Below are positions 48,646 through 60,700 of a DNA stretch of 64,000 nt, piece after piece. Numbering within the stretch: position 1 is the stretch's first letter; each line of letters starts with the position of its first letter. The stretch is from Ostrinia nubilalis. Its lineage: Eukaryota; Arthropoda; Insecta; Lepidoptera; Crambidae. Made by a program: the position numbers and the translations under genes. The notes under the pieces were generated by a model. It had not been told where the DNA came from. It searched no databases and worked only from the letters and a program-made list of their open reading frames with translations. Where the stretch lies: contig NC_087096.1 of assembly GCF_963855985.1 (NCBI RefSeq), positions 8,866,001 to 8,930,000 on the forward strand, given 5' to 3'.

Positions 48646-50402
48646 TTTGTAAATTAAAGAAAACTAGAATGCGATTTTCGTAATTAAATGTTATGCAAAA
48701 CTGTTACTCAAAAAAAAGCAACAGAAAACAACAAATATTAATAAAAATCTGATTAAAATTTCAGCTGTAGTACTTACTGCTTAAAATACACGTAAATATT
48801 CTAGATGAATAGGTACTTCTACATAAAAGCAGCTTAATGAAAATACTTCAGTAAGTTACCGGTAATATACGCCAATGTGTGGCCGAATAGATTAATGACA
48901 GTAATTCGATTTTATAACGCGGTTCCGCAGCGGGGTACGAATTTAATTAACCTTCTTATGAATTAATCGCGTCTACGGTGTGGAGTTCGAAAATCCCAGC
49001 ATTAATTACATAAAAGTTGGGTGAAACAGATCTGGAAATAGCGTAAGACTTTGTTGTTTAAGTAATTTGAATGAAAAAATACAATTTGCTTCTCGCCTGA
49101 TAAATCTTTCCCCTTGTTTGGGTGGTTCCAGTGGAAGAAGAATGCACAGAAAGACTGCAGATTCAACTAAACAATCTTCTCTTCAAAATTTTATCTTAAC
49201 AGTCTGACATGGCGTAGTTTTCTTCAGATTTTTATGTTAGGTTTGCAATTAGCAAGAATACAGCCTCTGAAGAGCTAAATAGTTCAGATTGAAATTATTT
49301 TTGTAGACCCTTTTCAGGACCATTTCAATAGGTAGGTAACGCTTGCTCTACCATCCCTTCCAGATAACATTAGGCTTAGGCTGAAACTTATAGACCTTTT
49401 CGAGCCTCTTAGGAAATACCAGGGAGTTTTATCCTGAAAATTAAATTATAGCACATTACCAACATATTTTCAGAAGCTACTGAGCCTGTCTGTATTGTAA
49501 TAAATGTATTTCTACCTTATTGTATTATGCCGCGAGCTCATAAAGTGAAGTCTATTAAAAGCGTGAGCGGTTTTAAATTAAACAACGCTTTGTTTATTGC
49601 TTTGGGCGTCTAAAAAATCATCAAATATTTTTTTTTGTAAAGTTTTTCAAAGTAATTTTATGTTAGGTACGTACGTATGCAAAGAGAGAGAATGCTGTTA
49701 CGTTCGTGCAGTTTGCTGAAAAAACTGGCAATAATATTCCGAAATTAAATTAAGTATGTATTTCAGGTAAATATGAAATCACTCAACTTTCACTCAAGCA
49801 TGTAAAAAAGCTACTTTCTCTCTCAAACTTTTACATAATATTATTATTATTAGAAAAGTAAGTTAGCATTTTTTTCTCATCAGCGTAGGAAAATTATATT
49901 TCAATGGAAAGTAGAATTCAAATTCTTCCCATTGCGGTTGACTAAACATGTCTGAACTGAACAGCGGGTATGTACCATTTTTGGACAAAGGTCCATCTGT
50001 CGCGAAGCCACGAATGTTGGGAGTTGATGCAGTATATTTGCATTGCAGATACGTGGGAAACTAGTGAAGCGAAAGAAATCGGTTTTTGGGGCGGAAAAAT
50101 CGGGATATTCGGAGATAGACACGTAACCCTATTAAGACGGGATAGATTGAAATATTTTCCGAGCTAACATAATTAAAAAGACTTAGATTGGGTGGTTTAG
50201 ATAACGTTCTAGTTTGCTTTTTGCAGACTTTACCACTGATAAACGGATAACGGCACGTCAATCTAAATACTGCAGCTTTATGTAGTAGGTAGTACTTATT
50301 ATGTACGATCTTGCAATAACAAATAGATTGAATGGAGACCACTTATTAAAACTGGATTTTGTCATTATACAATTCACCACTAGTCTGCGCACTAGCCAAA
50401 TA
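48646..50402. other. Gene-free stretch
   Basis: Nothing assigned. Open frames at 49901-50342 overlap on both strands and give no coherent protein. Confidence 0.35.
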
Positions 50403-50485
50403 TTTTTTACAGAGAAAAAAAAGATTTGACATAATAATAATATTTAATTTTATTATGTCAAATTTTTTTTTCTCTCTGTAAAAAA
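50403..50485. repeat. Foldback hairpin, ~36-bp arms
   Basis: TTTTTTACAGAGAAAAAA..ATTTGACATAATAA at the left is matched by an inverted copy at the right with one or two changes, around a short AT loop. AT-rich; probably a MITE. Confidence 0.65.
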
Positions 50486-52357
50486 TTTAGGCATTACGAT
50501 TAATCTAAATGGGTAATTTAATTGTTGATTTAGCACGCTTATCAAAACATCGACATGTAATAGGTATCTTTTATGCGACGGGCCATCCCTAACGGCTACT
50601 ATCTCCGCCTGTGCCACGTACGTACAGGATTTAGCACTCAGATTATGGCAGAAAATTAGCATGTTACCTAAACAAGCGCTGCGATACGTTGGAATGCTAA
50701 AAGGTTTTTCATTGAAACTCTCCTGCAAGGTGTTTGGATTTGTCGCTAGAATTTCACAGCCCTACTTTATGTAAATTATTACACCAGAGTTTGGGTGATG
50801 CTTGTGTGCTTTATTTTCTATTTAGGACATTAAATTCTTCTCAATTTTTTGGTATGAATACTGTTCTTATTAAATAAAGCGCTTCTTAAAGTAATTCCTT
50901 ACTTCTTACGAAAAAAGTTTTCCATATCTTTATTTGCCTTTTTGAAGATAGAAAATTCAAAATTTTCTCTGATTTTTCACGCACAGAATGTTCAGACTTC
51001 GCAAGTGCTCAGAATATTGAGTATTGTACATCGTTGGAGTAAGTAAATATTGGTTTACCATTTTGCTAAGACCTGACTGCATTGCATCAAACAGTTGAAT
51101 AGGTAAATTAATATTTATTCGGCATCATAATATATCATCTTAAAATCAAAAACTACTGGTAATTATCGAATCTATTTCGAACAAAAATGGTTTACGTCAA
51201 AAGTCCGTATCCTAACCTTTGTCGAGATCCTATCTATCTAAAAACCAAAATTCATCTATTAATAGGTACAGTTATTAAACGTAAAAAATGAAGTAGGTAG
51301 GTACTTTGTCTATTCTATGTATTTAAGTTAAATACAGTGTTCACTTTTGTAGAGGTTCTCTGAAACACTGAGTCGAAGTTTCGTCTGTATTTATTTTCCC
51401 AAACGGTTTCATTCGCAAAATTGAGCAGACCCAAACCGTTACCTACTTAGGTAAATACCGGGAAGTTGCAAACTAACACCTCACCACTCACCTTCTTACC
51501 ACTAAGCTGATTATTTACTTTGAACAAAAACCCCCGTTCCCTCTCCCGTCTATTGTGGGAATTTTAAGTATCTCCAAAGTAAATTCTATACCCACGTAAT
51601 CACCTTACTTCTGTGTAATTTTATACTTTTAGGGAAATCTACCTGTTTGTTGTCAACTTTGACAAGCTGTAGGTGTAGATATGTACTAGGTGTTGTATGA
51701 CGAGACATAATGATTTTCGATTTACAATTTATGATTTGAGGCTTTTATTTTAAATCCTTATTACAAATAATATATTTTCCAGGTGTCAGCTGAAAGAGAT
51801 TATTTTAGCGATAAAACTGTTTGAATAGTGCCTTATTCTAACTATTGAAATTTTACTTTGAAGACTACTCATTCAACCTTTTCTTCCTTCTCCTTATTTT
51901 CCTATTTATTCTTCCTTATTATCCTATTCTGCATAAAAAAGTTAAAAAATCTGATGAACAGTATATTTTTCACAAACTCATCCGATTCCACCTCAAAACC
52001 AGGTAACGGTGGGACAAGAGAAAATGGAATTCATTGTACTTTAAAATCGTTTTCGGGTTTTCCGTAAATCACGAGATTAAAAAGCTGAAAATGGATGGGT
52101 CAGCAATATTTTATCTCAACGAGGTCAGTTGCCTATTGAAAAAGCAGGGCCCGAGATATTGTCTTGTGGCGCCATCTGGTAACAACGTGAAACTAATTTC
52201 TTCGGTATCCAACAAGTTGGTAAGTAGAAATTAAATCACAGAGCTTAAAGTTATTATCTATTTTGATTTTCTTAATGTGTTTTAATTTTAAATGCAATTA
52301 TTTTTCGTTTATAGGTTACAAAAGTGAATAGGTACGAACACTATGATATGTAGTCTG
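50486..52357. other. Gene-free stretch
   Basis: The minus open frame 50453-50728 has moderately protein-like composition but overlaps the foldback hairpin at its 3' end and has no domain. Nothing else assigned. Confidence 0.3.
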
Positions 52358-52554
52358 TTCCAATGAGGGTTTTGGCGATTGAAAAATCCGCCAGATGGCA
52401 ATACGTAGACGCGAGGTCCAAATGCTGCGTGATTGGTGGATTTTGACATATCTGTCAATGTCATGTCAAAAATAACCAATCATGCAGCATTTGGACCTCG
52501 CGTCTACGTATTGCCATCTGGCGGATTTTTCAATCGCGAAAACCCTCATTGGAA
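52358..52554. mobile_element. Hairpin MITE, ~80-bp near-perfect arms, CTG target duplication
   Basis: TTCCAATGAGGGTTTT at the left and its inverted copy at the right. The arms match for about 80 bp, through GATTGAAAAATCCGCCAGAT and ACGTAGACGCGAGGTCCAAA, with two mismatches. CTG flanks both ends (52355-52357 and 52555-52557), an unusual 3-bp duplication. Confidence 0.8.
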
Positions 52555-53940
52555 CTGATTTTTTCCTCACTTCCTCTTCCATTTTTTTCACACCGCTGGG
52601 TTTGAGACAGATGGTCTGAAAGACTCAATTATCATTAAGGTACTCCTACAAATCTATTTAGTTCAGTCATATGATGACTCTACCATAGCTTTATTTATTT
52701 AATTATTAACATTTATCCTGATTTTTATATTTCAACGAAACATTGATCGATTTCAGCATATTTTCATGTATTTCCCGGTCTCAATACTTGTAGCAATAGT
52801 AATAAACTAACAAATATTTTTTCCTTTACCGCTTTTCACACGTATTGTTACCGAAATGGATAGTTTGCTTCGAAAGTATAACACACGAATACGCACCTAA
52901 TCATTCGAACCGAATGCGGGTGTAATTCAGTCTACACAAACCATTGTTTGCTGACCCTCACGCCTCCCTAGCCACGTTAGCTCACGGCAGAAAAAAAAAG
53001 AAGTTTTTCCTGAAATAACAGCTCAATACAAAGTGGTCGTGTTTCGCTTCTGTTTTGCAGACTATAAGTGTGTAACAGCCACTTTTTATTGCTCGGCCGT
53101 AAAGTAAAACAAACATCTGGCCCACAAATTACCAGGACTCGTAAATGGCAATAAAAACAAAATTTATTTTACATCATAATATGCCACGGAAAAACACTTT
53201 AGCCCTCTTCATAATAAAGTTGAATTGCTTCTTAGTTCGTTAAAAATAAATTGTTTTATGTACATAATTACATGGATGATGCCACCAGTTATAATGAATT
53301 CCATTGTAAGATGATTTATGATTATGTAGGTATCCTCTCTTACGTAGGTATTTCCATTTGCTTCTGTCTTTGTAAATACTATTGATTAGTTACTAAGGTT
53401 AAAAATAGTGACGTCACTAAAGTGATATTACCTTAAGTATTCTAATTGATTAATAGTGTTATTATGTCATTACTTATTGTTTTATTATTCTTCCGTCTGG
53501 TATGCTTAGTTTCACAAAACCTAAACTTCCGACATAAACACAACTCTTGTTTAATACAGCAGAAATGTACTGAAACCTTGTTATGAATAAGACGTGTGTG
53601 AAGTTTTGAATCAACTCGTAAACCGTACTTCCAACATTTGGAATACGGTTGTTCTTTTACAATAATCCGAGTTAGGCAGGTATCCCGCAGAAACTCGAAA
53701 CTTGCTCCTAAGAGCAATTTCGCAAATCGCTCGAACGAATACGCATGACTTGAAACTTGGTGAAAAGTTTCTACGAATGGCGTTTTAATGCCCTCTTAGT
53801 GGGAAATTGATCGCAAACCTTCGTAAAGAGGAACAACATTGGAGAGCATTGGGCTCGTTAAGGTTTTGCCCCTGAGTACTTTACGTGCACAACTTCTATA
53901 CTAATTGGCAATCGAATTCTACCGAACCGTTTTCATTAAT
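52555..53940. other. Gene-free stretch
   Basis: Nothing assigned. The minus frame 53442-53717 is long but shows no domain and is probably chance. Confidence 0.35.
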
Positions 53941-53944
53941 AATT

Positions 53945-54275
53945 TTTAATAATAATAATAATAATAATAATAATTTATTATATACTCCTGTTTACAATAA
54001 TCTCTTAATCTAAGTACATAATGGAGCTTGAACAACATTATTATTACAAAGAGGTTAGCGTTGACAGCTGTACTAGTATACACTGTGTCACAGCTGCCAG
54101 CGTCTTCCACCCTAGGTTTATAACTATTTCAGATGTTGTTACATTAACTTTGAATGGGGAGAACTTATTCCCAAACATATGAAATTGCTTTGACAGTTGT
54201 GATAGATACCTAGGGGTTTGAAGGAGCAGAACCCTCTCTAGTTTACCAGAGGTAAAGGATTTGTCCTACATGTAG
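53945..54275 (-). pseudogene. Probable LINE or retrocopy 3' fragment with (TAA)n tail
   Basis: A (TAA)n/(TTA)n run at 53947-53975 lies at the 3' end of a minus-strand frame from about 54267 to 54049. It reads DKSFTSGKLERVLLLQTPRY and later GNKFSPFKVNV...LGWKTLAAVTQC, then stop. A simple-repeat tail after a coding fragment is typical of non-LTR elements, but the protein is not recognised. Confidence 0.4.
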
Positions 54276-54838
54276 CATGTTTGTTACTTAGTCGCATATT
54301 ACGACAAGACATCCACGGGAAGAAAAATTTTAATGTGGTCTCATTGTATGTATGTACTCTACTTACTTCCTCTTCTTGTAGTGTCGACAACAAACCTACA
54401 CCACGGTAATACTAGCCTACACAGTGTCAGCCCAAAACTCTGCTACCAGAGTGACGTTGTCAGTCCTACTCCACTGAAACCACGATTTATTAATGAAAAA
54501 TACTTTTTTTTAACTTTAACTTTAAGTTTATGTAAATTAATGGTAGTTAGTCATCACAAAATATACTTTGTAACTTCAGTAAAGTTCATCCTCTCACGTA
54601 GTAAGGGAATAAACTGACGACGAAAGATGGAGTTCGCAAAATGAGTTAATCAAACAAACTTCGCAAAGCTTGAAATATGAAAACGAAACGGGAATCCGAG
54701 TAAATCTACATTTATAAGAAACGAGCACCTTTTCTGGCGTGATATAACTTATTCCTCTCAGTAAACTAAAATAGGCATGTTATACAGGCGAGAGCTCATC
54801 GCGCTAAATATACTATGTCAAGTTATTTTTATTATTTT
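54276..54838. other. Gene-free stretch
   Basis: Nothing assigned. The plus frame 54333-54617 is unsupported. Confidence 0.35.
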
Positions 54839-54840
54839 AC

Positions 54841-54930
54841 TATAACTATAACAATAACCGGTGCTTTTTGTTTAGAGTTTGACAAATTTTTGACGTTTGT
54901 CAAAGTTTAGTAAGATGGTGCAAACCAGCC
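54841..54930. mobile_element. MITE family A, copy 3 (left end missing)
   Basis: AACAATAACCGGTGCTTTTT, AGAGTTTGACAAATTTTTGA and GATGGTGCAAACCAGCC, then TTA. The left GGCTGAGTTGCACC end is lost. Confidence 0.7.
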
Positions 54931-54933
54931 TTA

Positions 54934-57574
54934 GATTTAAACAAATTCGTCTACGTTATACAAATCAGTAATGAAATAATACTGAAGATGTCACCTGAAA
55001 AGTAATAGACAACTTATTCGTATTGAAAACTCTACTTCGAAAAAACATGCATAATCCTAACTTTCATACGAATATTCATGGATCTAAAACCCACTAGCAG
55101 ACTGCAGTCGAGTTGCGCATAGCATACAAGTTGCATAGTCATTTATCGAAAGGCCTTTTCCTGGAAAAAGGAACGATTTGTTTTTTTATAACGCAACGGT
55201 ATTAGCATATTGCGGATACCCACATAGAAATTAAATCCGGGTGGAAATCCCGGTAATAACGCTTAACGACATTACGACGGCGTGTGATGATGTAGGCGCT
55301 ATTTTATTAAACCCCTCTTTTATTTATGTCCGGTTTACTGCCCTTCAAATCCGACCATTTTTAATGCATTATCGTGGGCGCCTAAAAAACAAAATGAATC
55401 CGTTTCATTTGAAATTGGATGCATAGAAATTATGGAGATAAAATTATAAATTGAAATGTTCTTAACAACTTTTTTTTCGCCTAGTTACAATAAAATTGCA
55501 TCTGAAAAATTTTCAGAGGAAAATCGTTTGTACTGACTCTTACTCTTTGAATTATTTAGTCTTGTGCACCTGCTTGTAGGTAGGTACAATAAAAATATTT
55601 TAAAATTTATTATTCATTTTATTTTAGTGCTTTGCAAGTTAATTAAAATGTGGTACCTGCACTAGTACATTTTAATTTAATTTATGGAACATTTAAGTGA
55701 CCCCAAGAAAAATGCTACGCAATGTTACATCAATTCGTAGTTACTTAACTTAAGGATAATAAAACCAATTCTTTACTTGTATCGTAGGTTATCAAATTAC
55801 TACAATCCAGAGACTTCAGTCACTCTTCCACTCGTCTGCAATAGACTTCACAGCGAACAGACTCATCACTAAGAGCTTTCCTCCCAGTATTATGGGTAAT
55901 TCCCGCGCTAAAACCTTTATAAACTCACTCAGTTTCTTAAAACAATTACCCTTATTCCATACCAACGTAACAACGGGCGAAGTCTTCCAAACGACTTAAC
56001 AAAGCTGTCTCTTCTCCTAGGGATTAGCTAAGCTACTTCGTTAGTGTTGTTTCTACATTAATATTTGTCGAGAACTAACAGGTCTAATTGGATTCAGCAG
56101 CCGTATGATCTTAATAAAGCAGAGTTCGTAATGTTGTGTTGGTACAATCGGAATTTTTCATCATGAAAGAAAATGTTTGAAGTAACGGAATACACTTGGT
56201 AGTAATCCTGATTCAATGAAGGTTTATGGTGACAGTAGGTAGTGTTTATTGAACAAATAATTTGCAGATTAGCACTGAAAGGTATTTTTGTAATTCGAAA
56301 TATTTAGGTAAATATTTATAAAATCTTTTTAATTTAGATAGAGTTACGACGATTGTAAAATACAGGCCAAATTCTTTTTTAAGTAGTATCTTATAGTAAG
56401 TATAATATTTATACTTATCAAATAATCATAATAAAATAAGCAGTGTTACTTAGTAATACCAATTCTCATTCTGAAATTTAATAAATTCATGAAATTTCGT
56501 TTATGATCGTAAGACTGAGGCCTCTTTATAGCCAGGACTTTTAAGCAATTAAACTAACTTGTATCATAATTCTAACAGATTCGTTCTTCTGAATAACAAT
56601 GCAACAAAATTTATTACTCAATGAGCTGTAGATTTATTTCCAAGATTCGCTGGGGAGAACTTTCAAACTCTCAAATGATTTACGGACTCTGCTAAACTCC
56701 GCGGCAGAACGGTTTGTGTTTTGGATTTACACGTTTAGAGCTGTTTTTTATTGATTGTTGAAAAAACCTTTCTTTTGTAGAAAATAATTATACATGTTAT
56801 CACTATTGTATCTGCATATATTACAGGTGCTGGAAGTACTACAGTATTTATTTATTTATTTATTTTTGGGAAACATACAGTTACAATATAATTTAACTTA
56901 GGTGCAGTAAGAAAACACATAAACCAATTAAGTTTCCACAGTTAAATATACACATAAAGTTGGGCAAACCATTATGAATAAAATTATGTTGTGAAAAATA
57001 TAAACTTATATAAAAAAAAGTAAACAAAGTGACAAAAGAAAAATTATCAACTACCTAATTAATAAAGGAGCGAACTGCAAACATCACCCGACGCTCGCAA
57101 TTTAGTTGCCACAAGACAAATCCCGGATTTGTTTTTTAAACTTACTTAAATTAGTATAAATCGTCATCTATTGGACACCTAAAGAAGGACGTTTTTTTAT
57201 GCAAGACAAGGCAGGTATTTGACCGCAATCGCACCTGGTGTTAAGTAAGATGCAGTAACGTGCAGGTAAACTAGCTCTACACGAGCTGTAAGATTATTCT
57301 AAATATTTAGTATAGTACTTAAACAGTTAGGAACACAACAGAATTATTTCCCACGCTTTGGTTCTAACAAATGTAGCTCGCATTTCGTTTCTCATAACAT
57401 TTAACTAATATAAATAAATTATCATTGTCAATTAACGTTGTTAAAATGATTAATCTTTTCACTTTTCAATGCACAATGTGTATGAACTGCAAATCTCCTT
57501 CTTTTTTATACTTACTGGGAAAAAAAACAAACATTAGATTTTTCATTTCCATGCTTAGGTTTGTTTTTCATGTA
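54934..57574. other. Gene-free spacer between the two fucosyltransferases
   Basis: Contains a small hairpin (AATTAAAATGT.. / ..ACATTTTAATT, about 55640-55677), a (TTTA)n LINE-tail-like run at 56846-56930 and an antisense LINE tail at about 57190-57260 (AAGACAAGGCAGGTATTTGA). No gene. Confidence 0.4.
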
Positions 57575-57580
57575 TTTATT
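57575..57580 (-). terminator. Probable poly(A) signal of gene 2
   Basis: AATAAA on the minus strand about 140 nt past the TAG stop, at a spacing close to that in gene 1. Confidence 0.5.
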
Positions 57581-57719
57581 CCAAGTTGCAGAATCAATGT
57601 TAATTAGTTACGCAAATGTTTCATAAAGGTAACAACAGATATTATAAATGCAAATATTGCGGATCATAATAGAAACCTTATAAAGTTCCCATTAATTAAT
57701 GAACCATAACGTCATTAAT

Positions 57720-60700
57720 CTATTTATTAGATTTAGTACACAACAACTTAGGTTCCAAATACAGTTTTAAAGTATCTTCATCATATTCTTTATTATTCTT
57801 ATCATTAAAATTTAAAGCTTCGCATAATCTACAGAGGTGGTATGATTTGGTCCCAAAGTATCCATGTTCATTAGCTACTTTAAATTGATGTCTCCATTGA
57901 TGGAACGATAGTAATTTTTCTTCGTTCTTGCTAAGTTCTAATATTTTCATCGCCAGATCTTTAGGACTTGCAAAATCGTCGACATGTAAGAATGACTGGG
58001 GAGGCAGTAGTTTCTCACAATCTAATATTGGAGGCCCCATCACGATCGGTATTGCACCTTTAGCGTACGCGTTGAAGAACACCTTTTCAGTAAAATATTG
58101 CCTGCATCTAGTATTCTCAAAAGCTAGGTAAAACTGGTAGTTGTTTATTTTAGGGCAGTCTGCTCTAAAGTGGCCGGGACAGCTGAAACAAATACATAAA
58201 TTATTTTACCAAGACAGGAAACACCCAAAAATAATTATGACGTAAGAAAGTTCAATCCACTTTAGTTTTATCAGGATCTTTTAAACGGCATTAATGTGTT
58301 TTTTAATGTAACTAAGTGACACCTGGACACCCGCAGCTCCGGGGGACTATTACAAATGCATTTCCGGCCTGAGTAAGCTCTCTTCTTGAAAATTCTTATC
58401 GGTCCGGGAAAACCGAAATAATTTACATATTTTGATTTTTTTATTTATTTACCTTTTCCCCTTATCCGATGCACATTTTCCAATGATATCTACATCTATA
58501 TGCCTTTGCAACTCACGAATATAATTCATGCGCTCTGTCACTCCGCAGTTGGATATCAATACTGCAACCGGTACGTCTTTTTGTTTGCTCTCCCAGTAAG
58601 GGATAGACAGAGAGGTCAGATTTCCCTGGGGAGAATGTGACAAAGGCACGGTGCGGCCGTATGGGACCGGCACATCTGAATCGCTTCTGTAACATTTACA
58701 TTTAGAAATTAATTTATAATTTATTACTATTTAATTAATTTTTAGTCTGCACTCTGTATTAATTTTAACTGTGGAAACTTTGCTGATTGTGTGATTATTT
58801 GTCTGTATATCAAAATTGTTTGTTTCCCTAATATAAATAAATAAAATAAAATCAAATAAAACATACGTAATACACAATGTGAAACCTGAAACATTCTAAC
58901 ATTCTAGAATCTATTTATTTATTAAAATAGAATGGCAGTAGACACACATTTATGGCATAATTCGAAATCGATCCGTCCCTGTTTCAAAAACCGGGATAAA
59001 GACTATCCTATGTCCTTTCCCGGGACTCAAACTATCTCTATGCCAAATTTCATCAAAATCGGTTCAGTGGTTTAATCGTGAAAGTAAGACAGACAAACAG
59101 ACAGAGTTACTTTCGAATTTATAATATTAATGTAGAAGTAGGTATAGATAGTATAGACTAGTAGAGATATTAGTAGAGACTAAAACCATATCTAAAGTAT
59201 ATGACCATTGCTATGAATATGACGTTATCTAATAATTGTAATGTCAATCTTACCTGTATGTCATGGACCAATTAAAAACATTAGCTAGACTAGAAAAACT
59301 TGGCTTAGGATGGGCCATTGAGAACGTGTTGAATGGCGACTCGTCGGAGAGAAACACCCATCTTTGTGACGTGTTCCTCTTCGGAACTTGTGGAAACACT
59401 CCGTGTTGAATATGAACCAGTACTGAGTCCACGGAATTAATTTGACTTTCGTCACTTGTGAATATGCAGTTCTTTACGCTGCAGTCGTCAAGGGGATCGT
59501 CGCTGAAAATAAACAGTAAATAGGTAACTCGATGAAAACCCTGTATAGTTGGTAATAGTAATGCATAATGTAACAGTTGACAGTGGGTCACACAAGCGGA
59601 AAAACACTATGTAGAGTTTTCGAATTTGGGCTTCAATCAACTTGATACAAAGGTGATGTGCCTTTAAGGACACTTTATTTATTCATTGAGTGAGAGCCTA
59701 TGTGACACGTGGATGGCCTCTAATAACATCCCCACAGGTAGAGACATTTGGAGTTTTCGGTATTGGGTAGAGTTACTTTTCCTGTTACCGTACTCTACTG
59801 TTTTATTTTCATCATGGAAAAGTTTCGGTAATGTTTCACCTGTTTGTATATTATAACACGTTACATGTGTAATACATATTATGTTCTTAACAAGCCATTA
59901 GCACGCGCATTAACTAACCATTCATCTCCGTGAAATGATGTCATGGTACATTGCTTAGATCATCCTACTCGTACTACCACATTGCACGATATAAATAATA
60001 TTACGCCTGCCCTAGGTTCTCAAGGTAGGCAGCTTAGTCCAATAAATCATTTATGATTATCATAGCCCATCACCATCACAAGCGCCATATAGAAAAGTCT
60101 CGCGCTTTTTTCAGCCAGTTCTTCCATTTTTAACCGACTTCAACAAACGGAGGCTCTTCTCAATTCGGTTGGTATTTTTTTATCTTCTCGCCAGTCGTTA
60201 GGCTCGGTTTTCGCCACGGCGGAGCGGTGCGAAGACGAGAGGAAATATGCGGCGAAGATGGCTGGTTATTTCCACCAAAGTGGAGCGAGTGATTGGTTAT
60301 TCAAAACACTTATTATCTGCTCCGCTCCGCAACGGTTTGCCTTGGTGGAAACCTTGGTGGTTTAGTCAGATTGGCAGGCTTAGTACGCTACGTTTGCTAA
60401 GACCTGTCAAGATCGATACATTTTTGGGTAAACTGCCTCAGGTTGGTTAATCAATTTTAAACCTACGGATGTAGAATTAAGTATTATGTAAGTTTGTTTA
60501 TTAGGTATGTAGAGCTATCTCTAGAAACCTTTTCACTATTAGATAAGTGATATGAGTACTGCTTTTAGGCCCTTTAATATTACATTTAGGTCAGAAGAAA
60601 CTATATAGGTAACAACAAGAAGAAACTAGTTTTTGTCCTATGGCGTAGTCTAATCCTACCGTTGACATACATAAATATGTCTAAAGATATTAATGCAAAT

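Noticed and set aside
53947..53975. (TAA)n run as a stand-alone microsatellite
   Set aside because: Better explained as the 3' tail of the adjacent retrotransposed fragment.
57928..58131. Plus-strand open frame
   Set aside because: Shadow of gene 2 exon 5.
58513..58695. Alternative-frame reading of gene 2 exon 4
   Set aside because: The other frame carries the conserved YRSDSDVP-PYG motif and joins the neighbours in phase.
60247..60450. Plus-strand open frame in gene 2 intron 2
   Set aside because: Lies in a repeat cluster; composition follows the GC-rich repeat.
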